Source: Ulva prolifera
Taxonomy: Eukaryota; Chlorophyta; Ulvophyceae; Ulvales; Ulvaceae
Length of the DNA stretch: 64,000 bases
Reading direction: 5' to 3'
Assembly (NCBI GenBank): GCA_023078555.1
Contig: CM041200.1
Coordinates: forward strand, 6,611,361 to 6,675,360
Shown here one piece after another: positions 11,874 through 22,400 of the stretch. The notes beneath the pieces are model-generated. The model saw nothing but the letters and a program-made list of their open reading frames with translations. It was not told the DNA's origin and ran no database searches. Made by a program: the position numbers and the translations under genes. Numbering within the stretch: position 1 is the first letter of the stretch; each line of letters opens with the position of its first letter.

Positions 11874-12155
11874 ATGGGTCTCGCACGCTTTGCTCGTGCC
11901 GCAATGGCGCAGCTCAGTGGCCCTGCTGGAGCAAGGGGCATGGGGTCTGCTGCTGGTGCGGGGGGCATAACGCATGAAGGGTTGACGATTCAACCACCAT
12001 CATTTGCACATAGAGCTATGGCTGAGATCATGGGGGGTATGATGTGGTCTTGGCTATTCATTCGCATGTATGAAGACGGGGAAGGGCTCCTCTTCGGGCA
12101 CACAGAGCACCTGGACCACGACTTGCACGAGATGCAACATGGATCGCACCATTGA
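11874..12155 (+). CDS. NDUFB2: Complex I subunit NDUFB2, plant type
   Basis: A 93-residue accessory subunit of mitochondrial NADH:ubiquinone oxidoreductase, sitting in the inner-membrane arm. A single open exon starts at ATG 11874 and ends in TGA. Residues 1-30 (MGLARFARAAMAQLSG...) are Arg/Ala-rich with no acidic residue, as expected of a mitochondrial presequence. Then GGITHEGLTIQPP matches the plant family motif (YKGVTIHQPKRWH), followed by one membrane segment, GGMMWSWLFIRMYEDGEGLL, corresponding to the plant MWFWVLYRAKQDGP, and a His/Asp-rich tail LDHDLHEMQHGSHH like the HGDHGHGDHH ending of plants. Length and order fit the family closely. No intron is needed, unlike its neighbours. Confidence 0.82.
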   Translation: MGLARFARAAMAQLSGPAGARGMGSAAGAGGITHEGLTIQPPSFAHRAMAEIMGGMMWSWLFIRMYEDGEGLLFGHTEHLDHDLHEMQHGSHH

Positions 12156-14217
12156 TAGAGGCTTGGTGAGGCACTCACGAGCTCCAGCCCAGCATACAGA
12201 AGCTATGCTCGGGTGCTCACATGCACAGAAACTTGTGTTCTGTCGGGGCAGTCAAGTCCTGCACGGTCAGAGGCTGTGTCAGTTTGAGTACATAGTACTT
12301 GACATCGAGTACGTGAGTGGATCGGCTTCTTTGTTACTCCATCAAATAGATGACATCTAAACTGTTTGTAACCCAAACACGTTTGTGCAGACAGGCCCTT
12401 GCTGCTTGTCTGCTGTGTCCTACACGAATATTCCCAATGTAAGATAGTTCGATGCAACTGCTACCAATTTAGATTCGAAGAACTGTTCATCGTGTAAGTG
12501 TCACCTTTCTGGCTGATTTGCGCAATGTAGACGCCCATTCCTGGAGTCCAACCAGCTGTCCGTAGTCAGAGAAGTGCACTGCACCCCGTTGATAGCCCAG
12601 ACACGATCGTCGTGGACCGGGCGATTCTGTGACCGAAGCCATGTTTAACAGTGCCTGTGGGTGCGCCTTGTGTGCGGGAGCTCATTTCATGCACTTGCCA
12701 AGATTCCGGGGCTGTGCCACCTGCCTGCCTTGGTCAGTTGACAAGTATGACTGTGAGAGACGACGACTGGAATGCAGCCTTCTACCATGCTGATGCATAC
12801 GGGAGCACTGTACCAACATGTACTTTGGGGACAAGTGTTTCTCACTGTATCCTTTTGCTGTGTGCATATTTCATGTGGGCATAGGCTCTTGCATGGCAGA
12901 ACACCACAAAAGGTTCGGAACGCCCAGCCCTGCAATCGCTATACCCTCCTTTGCATGGTTCAGCGGCCCGAACGAGGTGCCACCTAGGTGCTGCAGAGTG
13001 CACATGTACAGTTGAGCGATCATGAATGTCGTCTCGCAGCTCACAGAGGGCATGTGCGGAAGTGGTCAAGCTATGCAAGTTTTATACATGATTGCACAGC
13101 ACGCAGTCCCCGCAAAAGGCATTTGCATCTTTGAGAATGCATCTATCGACCAGCAGATCGCGAGAATGAGGCGAGGCGTGCCCTCTGCTGCTCAGCCATG
13201 CACGATATCTTCCTGATGATCACATGGCCGTGTGAGCCACAGCATCGCGCATCGCTTGAGTCAGCCTTCCCCAGGCTGGCCAGTGCACATCACACAGTGC
13301 CTGATGCATGGCGTGGACTGGCTCACAGTCCGGACTTGTCTATGATCAGTCGACTGCCACCGCCGCCCCTTCATGCTGAAGTTGGTGCAGCTGTTTCACC
13401 GTCGCGCCAGCACGCCTCACCAAGTTGCTCGGTGCTGTCAAGGGGTCGTACGAAAGTGAGCCTGTGTGCGCTGTTCAACGAGGAGCTCGGGCCCTTGCTG
13501 ATGTTAGGGCTCATGCTTCGGTGTTCTTCCATGCAATGGCTCCTGCCAATGTTATGTGTTCTTTCCTTCGGCCTGCATCAGGATCCAGAGAGTGAATCTT
13601 GGCCAGAACACACGTGCTGCCGTGACGTCTGATGTGCAGTTGCCATGACATCACCGTTTCCTTCCACTGCATAATATCGCATGTGTCCGATCGAGACAAC
13701 ACGTGGGTTGGTGCGGTGACGTGTCTCCTGGAATACGTTAGCCATCGGTAGCCACTTGCATCTTTCAGCGTGGAAGTGCTGCGACTGCGCGCTGCCGGAT
13801 TCCAGCGAGGATCGAAGGACACAATGTCATGCAATGCGGATCCCATCAAATGCTTGCGCGCGACGAAGACTGCTGCGAACATCTGGCTGTTCACGTAGCT
13901 GGGACACACCCAATTCATCGCCTGGCATCAACTTGCTCTATCAACTGCAGCCGGTTGTTACAAAATGCTTGCGTTATCGAACCCGAGACCTGCTGGTGGT
14001 AGCATCAAGTGGCGTCATGATCGTTGCTCGCGCTCTGTCGCATGCTCCGCCGCGAGGTCCGCGAAGGCGACGGTGCTGGAGAACAAGTACGGGACTGCCA
14101 CCTGCTGGAACTCGCGTAGCTTCATCCACTCATGATCACGCTTACCTTCCGCCTCTCAGCTCTCACTACGTGCTGTGCAGGGGATGCAATCTAGATTTTT
14201 CGGCCAGGCTGCTGCAG
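12156..14217. other. No confident exon; 5' part of the FNR-like gene may lie here
   Basis: The FNR-like gene downstream needs an N-terminal exon with a transit peptide. A fragment at about 14056-14115, readable as RSAKATVLENKYGTATCW, could be part of it, but its splice sites were not resolved. No other homology was seen. Confidence 0.35.
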
Positions 14218-15354
14218 CTTGCGGTCCATGATCCTGTCGACTACATGTCAGGCCGGTACATGGACCCGAAGCCGATGCAGCCAAAGTGGCTGGATCAATA
14301 TAAATATCCTGGTCAAAAGATTGAGCTGCGAACAGCAGATGGGTCAACCGTTGCGCTCCCAATTTGCAGCTCGCCCAGTGAAGCACAAACAGCCAGTGGG
14401 GTGGGAAACTTCTCGATCATCAACGTCGTGGTAGAGAAACATACAGCACCACACGAAGTTCTCAACGCAAAGGCTGATGATACTTTCGACATTAGCACCA
14501 TTCATGGTCCGGGTTTCTCACACCCAGTCAATGACGACATCAAGCTTCCCACATTCCTGGAGGTGAGCACCTTCTGTGTTGCACAGCGTCTTGGCAGGAG
14601 CCCGACTCCACTTGATAAGTTCGCAGAAGTGCTCACGTCAAACATGTTCACAGGTGAAGCGGCCGATTCTAGTGGTTGCCAGCGGCGCAGCCGGTCTGGC
14701 AGCAGCCAGATCTGCGATATGCTGGGACTCCGTCCTAGCCATTGCCACTGAATTCCCTGTTGTGGTCACTTACATCGAAAAGTCAGTCGAGTCGGCTGCA
14801 TTTGTGCAAGAGTGGCCAAAATGGTCACAGACACTAGGCATCCAGATGTTCCCCTTGTATGTATCGGAAGCTGAAGGCCGAACCAAGCAGAACGGCCTCT
14901 CAAGAGCTCCGTCACTGCTTCCACAAGAGCATGGGACGTCCTTGCTACCACAGCATGACAGGTGTGGCAGTCCAGCAACAGTCTCCGCCGATTCCATGAC
15001 TGAACACGTTCCGGCGGAGCCTGTCATGTCACTCGGAAAGTCAGTCTGTCACTACCACTGCAACACTCTTTCTCCACCAACCGAAACGAGATTGCACGAA
15101 CATGTGTGTGTCTGCGTCGCAAGAGTGCCGGCAGGAGTGCCTGTGCAGCACTTTGACCTCGAAGCTGCACATGCAGGATGGTCCTGCAGCTTGAAGAGCT
15201 ATTCAAGAAAGGAGGAAAGATCAGTGAGGTCATGGGTGAGGCTCTGAAGGACTCTGCAGTGCTGTTCTCGGGGCTGTCGAGCCAGGAGTCCAAAGCAGCA
15301 CTGCGCATCCTGAAGTCTTGCAAGATTCCGAGTGATCAGATCCTACAAAGCTGA
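14218..15354 (+). CDS. FNR-superfamily FAD/NAD(P)-binding oxidoreductase (plant At1g15140-like)
   Basis: A flavin-dependent oxidoreductase of the ferredoxin-NADP reductase fold, probably organellar; the plant homologues have no firmly known substrate. Exon 14218-14562 (donor GTGAGC) carries the FAD-binding barrel: YPGQKIELRTADG corresponds to the family's SPGQYLQIRV, then LPICSSPSEA to the AIASPPS flavin-contact block. Exon 14654-about 14860 joins in phase (FLE|VKRPILVVASGAAGLAAA) and matches the NAD(P) dinucleotide block LIFATGSGISPIRS, with the usual GSG changed to SGAAG. It continues VVVTYIEKSVESAAFVQEW, like the helix after YGARN. The last exon, from about 15177, ends KIPSDQILQS-TGA, matching the family C-terminus (GVSNDKILKNF). 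One exon between about 14860 and 15177 and the N-terminal transit-peptide exon are not resolved. The altered glycine motif could weaken NAD(P)H binding. Confidence 0.62.
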
Positions 15355-16252
15355 ATGATGCAGACCCGCGCGCGCGAGCCATAGGATGTGCATGTGGACG
15401 CGTGGGCGTAGTAGCAATGGGCTCGATGCCTCGAGCTGTGAGTGTGTACCTTGGGGAATAATGGACACAGGCAAATAGTTATTATATCGCAAAGATTTTA
15501 TGTGAGCTAAATCATGTCATGAGGGACAACGGCAGTGTAAAGTGATCTGACATGTGGTGGCATTGGGCTCTGGCCTCTGGCTGGTCTGCAGTTGCTCTAC
15601 CTGGCTGCAGCTTTTCTTGAAGTGCATGCATGATTCACCCAGGCGCCGGCCGGACCTGATGTTCGGTTGCTGACTTGCACAAGCATGACATCAAGCGGGA
15701 TAGTTGGAGTCTGGACAATGAACGACGTGAATCAGCGACAGGCGCGTGATCACAATGTAGGTGGCCTGCACAGAAGTAGGTTTACAGGTTGCTCGGCATC
15801 GTCAGGACAAAACTGATCGAGCTCTCGGTAGCGTTGCCGACCATGGCAACGACGCTGCGCTGCACCCCGGAACCTTCAGAGCCTTGTGCCGAACAGGCGC
15901 ACTGGGTGCTGATGGCCTCGCACTACGCAATCTCCAGCAACCACACAGCAATTGGTTCCGGACAACACACAACCTAACGGAATTCCACAGCTACACAGAT
16001 CCGATGCACTGCCACAGTCCATATCGGATGGGTAACACCGCATGCCAACTGAGCTGCTGGTACCATAAGGCTCTGTGGCATTGCCATGCCTACCTCGGCT
16101 GCACTGCCTTGCACGCTCTCACAGAATCCACCACCACTGGAGGCATGTCGCAGCTGTGGAGCAGGCTCCAGAGGCAACCCCGTGCTCTGACGGTCCAGGA
16201 CCCACTCTCCTTGCACACGGGAAGCAGGGTTACACCACGTCAGTGCCGATGC
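15355..16252. other. Intergenic, convergent gene ends
   Basis: Lies between the 3' ends of the FNR-like gene (+) and chlorophyll synthase (-). No conserved reading frame; presumably the 3' UTRs of both genes. Confidence 0.5.
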
Positions 16253-18499
16253 CTAGATGGCATTTGTGCTGCCGATGGCGAGCGCTGTGGTCAGCAACCC
16301 AAACACGAGGAAGGGCTGCGCCGCTGCCTGGTACTTGACGTCGTTGGCGATCGGGTCCGGCAGGAAGAACTTGAACTGGAAAAAGATCTGCAGCAGCCAC
16401 ACGGCGATCATCACTACATGGCAGCAGAACTGGTCATCCCGCACGCACAGAGACAACACATCCGGCGGAGGCGATCACATCACCGTGGCAACAACCTGCC
16501 AGCAGACCCAAGCGAACGCAATGCGTTCCACCAACAAGTAGACGCAGCTACATCGGCTGCCAAAGGCACCACCAGCCAGTGCATGCATGATTATGGAAGG
16601 GCCACAGGCATGCCACGCATGGTGCCGCCACGGCGACACAGGCACGGAACGCGTGGCACCACATGCAGCACTGCGATCGGCTGTCGGCACCGCCCGAGCA
16701 GCTCTGCGTGTGGGGCGGGGAGGGGCGCGGCACCTGCGGCAGCACGAGCCCGAGCAGCACCGCCGCGTACACCGGCTTGTGAAGGCCGGCGTAGAGGTAT
16801 GCGGCGACCGACAGCTGCGTGACGTCGATCGTCGCGGCGCAGATGTACTTCGCCTTGTCGACGCCAAACGCGACCGGCAGGCTCTGCAGGCCCATCGCGC
16901 GGTCGCCCTCGATCGACTTGAAGTCGTTCACGATCGCGATGCCGAGGCCGGCGGTGGAGTAGAGGATCGTGAGCACGACGACGTCCGGCGTGAGCGTGCC
17001 GAAGAGCGCCTGGCCAGCCCACCACGGCAGCGCGATGTAGGAGGACCCCAGGGCATAGTTGCCCGTCCAGCCCTCCTTCTTGAGCTTGAGGGGCGGCGCG
17101 GAGTAGATGTACGAGATGAAGGAGCCGAAGATGGCGAGGGCGGTGTTGATGGGGAAGTCGTGTCCCGCCCACCTGTAAGGTTGAGCAACTCTGGATTCAC
17201 TGAGCCGTGTCCTGAAAACGGCGACTCCGAACGAACGAGACGACATGACGAAGGGGTAAACCACCTGGACACCCTCCCTCAGATAACCGTGCGCAACTCA
17301 CAGGGCCTCCTCCTGTGCTCAACGCAGTGGTCACGCACGGCTGCTCCTGTGCACGATGCCGAGCGGTGGCGCAGCCGAACGGGGTCACAAATCACCAGAG
17401 CTCAGACCATTGTATGGCAGAGCACTGCAGCACACTAACAGGCTTCGCAACCAACAGGAAACCTGCCGGACGGGGTGGGTTCGATCAGGGGTCTACGCGC
17501 GGACTGACGGCGAGCTTTGTGTGTCACAAGTTGTGTGCATCAACGGGTTGATGAACCACTGTAGCGACCGGCATTGTGCTCGCCAGTCCGACCATGGCGG
17601 CGGCGGAACACCAGAGATATGGGGCATGCGTGTGGAGGCGCACTGGTCGAGCAGGTACGAGACGCCGATGCCTCCGAGCAGCAGCACCCAGATCTGTGCG
17701 ATGACCTCGTTCTCGGAGATCTTGCCGGATGGGATTGGGCGGTACGGCTCGTTGATGGCATCGATGTCGCGGTCGTACCAGTCATTGATGGTCTGCGTGT
17801 ACCCTGTGAGGAAGGGCCCCGCCATGACCATGCACAGCAGCAGCTGCCCGATCTGCTCCGGGTTGTTCCATTGGTAGTGGCCGGAGGCAGCTGCGCCGCA
17901 GCCGACGCCTGCATAGAGCTCCCGTGAGATGAAACTGCGGAGGGCTGGGGTCTGTGGGGACGTGGGCTTGTTGCTGCAAGGGCATGGCGGGGTGGTACAC
18001 CGCCAGCAGGACTGTGTTTTCAGTGAAAATGTGGAAGTCCCTCGAGTTTCCAGCCCCGGATTCTGTGCTGCCAGTGTGGCTACGATGTGCATGCAGCTTG
18101 AGGGATGTGTGGGTGCCCGACCCCGCTGGCAGCTTCTCCCACATGACAGGTGAGCACAATGGTGATCAGAGCTAGCCGGAAGTGCAGATCCAAAAGACGG
18201 CAGCGGCTTCTGACTTGTGCTACAATATGGTGTGTGGACAAGCCCTTTAGGGACCTGCTACTGCATTGACGTCCAGCGGCTTCACTTTTCCTGAGAACAA
18301 TCAGGCTCGAAACACAGCACACGCACGGCAGAGAATAGCATACCCCAGATCAGTGGTACCCATGTCACAGGTTTGGTGAGCTGTAACCTGATCTTCCAGA
18401 TGTTGGTCTCGTCACCGGCTCCTTTCATTCCGAGCAGTTGCCGAGCTCCCGTCGATGATGAGCTCTTGTCATCTGTTTCTTGCGCACGAACGCGGACAT
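16253..18499 (-). CDS. CHLG: Chlorophyll synthase (plastid), exons 2 to last
   Basis: Prenylates chlorophyllide a with phytyl or geranylgeranyl diphosphate in the thylakoid membrane, the last step of chlorophyll synthesis. Four exons join in phase with GT..AG introns: 18499-18344, 17908-17644, 17172-16734 and 16387-16253 (TAG stop), 331 residues in all. The order is the conserved start ARQLLGMKGA, WKIRLQLTKPVTWVPLIWG, the first Asp-rich prenyl-diphosphate site NDWYDRDIDAINEPYRPIPS, SENEVIAQIWVLLLGG, then YIYSAPPLKLKKEGW, GNYALGSSYIALPWWAGQAL, the second Asp-rich site NDFKSIEGDRAMGLQSLPV, and the tail IFFQFKFFLPDPIANDVKYQ. All catalytic motifs are intact and the length matches the mature enzyme. 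The transit-peptide exon lies upstream of 18500 and is not identified; a CTATAG acceptor marks the start of the first placed exon. Confidence 0.95.
17265..17345. repeat. Dispersed repeat copy in a chlorophyll synthase intron
   Basis: Shares an ordered set of words (GAAGGGG, ACCCTCC.TCAGA, GCAACTCACA.GGCC, GTGC..ACGC.GTGGTCA) with 26630-26710. Both copies are in non-coding sequence, the second inside the GCP5 host intron. Probably an old short mobile repeat. Confidence 0.45.
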
Positions 18500-19427
18500 C
18501 TATAGCAAACACAAGCAAAATATCAAATCTCCGTGGCCGCTGAGCAGTTCCAAAGCATGGAGCAAACAGACGCGCCACGTAGCGCAAGCCATCAACGACA
18601 ATGTTGCACAGAATTTGCACGTACCACATCGAGAGTGTACTGGTGATCTTATTTGATACGATCGTTGTGTTGATGATAGGAGCTTTGAGCTCCTTGGCGA
18701 ACGCACAGACAACATGGTACCGAACACAACTTCGACTGGCACAGGTGAAACTCCTACTTTTTGCAATAAAGAGCTCACCGAAATTCCGATAAAGTGCTGG
18801 CTTCAATGTGACATGTTTTCACTTTCGTGCCCGGTGTGCTATACACCTGTTGATGCGGCACCGCATGCGGCAGGGTGTCGCTTGTTGTCATCCGTATCTG
18901 TAGTGTACCTGTAGCCACTGTTTATGCATCTACAGTCCGCACCACCAAGCTGCGTTCCGGCGCTGTTGCAGCAGAGGGTCGCTAATGGAAGCGGTGCCAG
19001 TCTGGCGGTCAGCGTGAAGCATTCATACCCACGTGCTCTGCGGGAATTTTGTAAACCTGCATCCCACGTCCACCTGAGCTGCCTTCCAACTTGCATGGTG
19101 CTCATTGCCCAGGATCTAAGCAGAATGGCCCACAAATTATGATTGTTCATATGACATGCCATCCTTGCCATGGATGGAATGCACAACAGTATCATCCTCT
19201 CTTAGCCGGAAGCATGTACTTGGCGGGTCAATTATTGCACAACACGAGCTGCATGTGCCCCCAGCCTCAGAATATGCACTTACATGATATATACAGCTGA
19301 AAACAGCACTGGACAAGTCTGGGTCATCTGTTTAAGCATCATAAACTCATACATGTTACACACAAACTGGGTGGAACTGCAAACAACAGAAAGCAGCAGC
19401 AACGGCAGCGCCATATCTACCGCAGCA
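18500..19427. other. Upstream of chlorophyll synthase and 3' flank of GCP5
   Basis: Must contain the transit-peptide exon and promoter of the chlorophyll synthase gene (reading left) and the 3' UTR of GCP5. No convincing transit peptide could be fixed because the acceptor phase allows several donors. Confidence 0.4.
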
Positions 19428-22400
19428 CTATCGCAAAACATCATCGTAGAATCCTCCACGATTCAGCGCCTCCAGGAGCCACGTCACCTCAGAGCCACTG
19501 ACGACCTTCAAGTTGCACTGCGACAGCGTCACTACCAGCTGGTGGATCTGGTTTGTGAACAGCGTTGAGCACTTGATGCAGTGCTGTGCTGCCACCCGCC
19601 GCAGATACTTCTCCTGCGATGGGTCCCCATCTGCCACCGCCGCCCTGCTGGGCTGCAGAGCCTTCTTCACCGCAACACAGAACAGCAGCGTGGTGTCCAG
19701 CATCTCATGCAAACTGCCCCCGACCACCTGCACTCCAGCAGCACGTGAAGGTCAAGCACAGCAACACACACGGTCAGCTGCGGCCCATTTTCCGGCTTAT
19801 CAGGCACACACACCAGTGGACGAGGACTATCCTAGTCGCACAGTTGGCCTGAGCCCCTCGTGCGTGACAGGGCACACCACCCTGAACTTGCATCGGTAAG
19901 CACGACTGCATATGTGAAGGGCATGCTAAAAGCTGGCGCATCACACTGCGACGTTAATCAGCAACTCAAATGTTGGAGCAGCAGCAGCATCATGTGCAGA
20001 GGGAAGCTGTTGAGCAACACGGACGTCTTGGGAGAGGAAATGCAAGGCTTCCACTATGCGAGTGAGCTGAAACATGCCCCAGACGCTCCATGAATTCGGC
20101 AGCAAGTCGCCGAGCGTTCGTACGACAGCAACCCCCCAAGCAAGCCATGCATGCCACTGCAAACACACCTGAGAGATCTGGTCCTTCGAGAGCCAGCAAG
20201 CCCGGAACACCGCGGTGAGGTACTCCGAGTGGGCCTGGGTCACGGCCTCGAGGTCCACGCTGCTCGCGTCCGCCGCGGACCGTGCAGACGCCTGCTCGAG
20301 CGTCCGGCACAGCTGCAGCCACGCGGAGCCCAAGCCCATCTGCAGCATGGTGTGGCGGAAGGCGTTCAGGACGTGGCGCATGTGGGCCGCGGCCTGTGCG
20401 GCTGTAGCCACGCTGAAGCGGCTGCCGTGGAGGTCACCTCGCGGCCGGAACGCCCGCCGCATGACCTCCGGCAGCTTGCGGTGCACCGGCATGGACCGTA
20501 GAAGCTGGGAGACCTCGTCCAGGCTGTGCTCGGCCCAGGTGCACTGCACAGGAGCGCCCAGTGGCGTGCAATCACCCTGTGGCGGCTGCCATAGGAGCCT
20601 CCTCGGCTGTACATCCTGTTGTGGGTGCTTGTGCAGTCCCGATGTTGTGAGTTCTTTGCACTGGTGCTGTGGCAGTCGCAGTACATGTGCGGAAGTGGCA
20701 GCTTGGAGTGGTGTTTCTGCGGAGTGCACCGGATGAAGAGCAGAAAGGTGTGGCGCAAGCTATAGCAGCACGAATTCGTGCTGTTGGCGGCTTGTTGGAA
20801 ATATACCAGAGCATGCTCTAGCTTGTTTTGATGTCAGGCTCAGCAATGTGAGCAGACCTGTAGGAAGACTGGGAGGACGTCCTGATATTGCTTGAGCTGC
20901 TCCTGGGATATGACCACGTTGAGAGGCCACCTGACGGTGTACATCACCCGTACGTAAGCTAGCTGTGAAAGCAAACGGTGCTTGGCAGCGCGGTCTGAGC
21001 TAGCTCGAAGGCCACCGCGAGAGCTGGCATCTCTGATCAGACACAGCTGCCTGCACATTGCACGATGATGAACAGGGCGTTGGCGGAAATAAGGAGCTGT
21101 TTATATATGGAGCAAGTGGCAACTGCCTGTAGCCTCGGACTTGCCAAGCTCAGTGACACCTTGCGAAAAGGCATCTGTGCAACGACAGTGATGTAGATGC
21201 ACTCGTTGTAGAGACACACGGCAACAAAACTGATAGGCATGTATCATGCTGCAGATACACGGAAATCCCTATAACGTACCTGGATATGATCTCATCGCTG
21301 TGCATGATCCCGCTGTCAAGCAGGATCTGCTGCAGTTGAGCCTCCAAACGCTGCAGGGCCTGTATGGTCCCATCATCGGGCTTGCTGAGTTTGAGACCAA
21401 GGTTGAGTTCAGCTGCAAGCAGCTTAGACCAATGGCGCATATGTGTGCTGCCTATGAGCATGATGCTGCGGAGTTGCTGCAGTTCTGCCATCAGGTCACA
21501 TGGTCCTACGTTTGCATTCAGGGAAGTTAGTGCTGCCTGTTTCGAGAGCTGATAGGGACATATATCAAAGAGCTGCAGCACACCAAGGATCAGAGAAGCC
21601 AAATGCTTCCGCGGGAAAAAGCTTTTCTGAAGCAAACTCCGCTGCAGACACTCCTGTAGTGCTACCTCCATTGGCGGTGCATCCATGTTCAGGTGCATCA
21701 GCTGCCAGTGGGACCCGTTCAACTGTGACTTTGTCGCCTGCCTATCCCCCTGTTGTCTGATCGTCCTGGGATCGAATACCTGGGTCATCCAGTCTCCCAC
21801 GGCCTGCAGCACATAACAAGAATTTGTAATATGTCGCACCAGCTGTTTACTGCCAGTGCTGTCGCGTGCTAACAGGCAAAACGCGCCAATTGAGACGTTC
21901 CATGCAGCACAACCGACGTCATAAAGTGGCGGAAGCAAAACACGAAAACTATCTCATTTTGATATCTTGATATTTGGTGCAGTGGCTGTCATTTGATGCC
22001 AGGGTCGTGTGCCGCGCATGCCGTAGCGTGTTCATTTTGCAAAGTGGCTTGATGTGCGACCGAAGTCCATCTGCACGTCCGTCTTGCCCGGCAACTGCCA
22101 AAAATACATATCGTCATACGGGCACTATCAGCAAAGGTGTTCAAATGGGTGACGCGTTGCGGTCGTCAGTATGACCTGCCACGGCACAGTCTTCGTGCTC
22201 TCGGTAAACAGCCGCGCTGTGCCTGTACCTACTTGAAAACTGGCCAATCTCTCTGCGGAAGACCAGGTGTTCTCTAGACTGCAGTGGCATTTGACTTCGT
22301 TTCCGCGATGTAGGCTGATAGTTCATGGTGTGACTGATCAGACGGTGTCTGGCGCAGGGGGCCGCAGTCCACATGGCAGGCAAACCAGATTCATCATCAG

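Noticed and set aside
13756-14751. A single 331-codon exon for the FNR-like gene
   Set aside because: The stretch before 14218 and after 14562 does not match the family, whereas GTGAGC at 14563 and CAG at 14651-14653 join the two homologous parts in phase.
16587-17438. 283-codon plus-strand frame
   Set aside because: Exact antisense of chlorophyll synthase exons; the minus strand carries all the enzyme motifs.
20151-20736. Plus-strand frames over 20.2-20.7 kb
   Set aside because: Antisense of the GCP5 exon 20543-20169; opened by high GC content.
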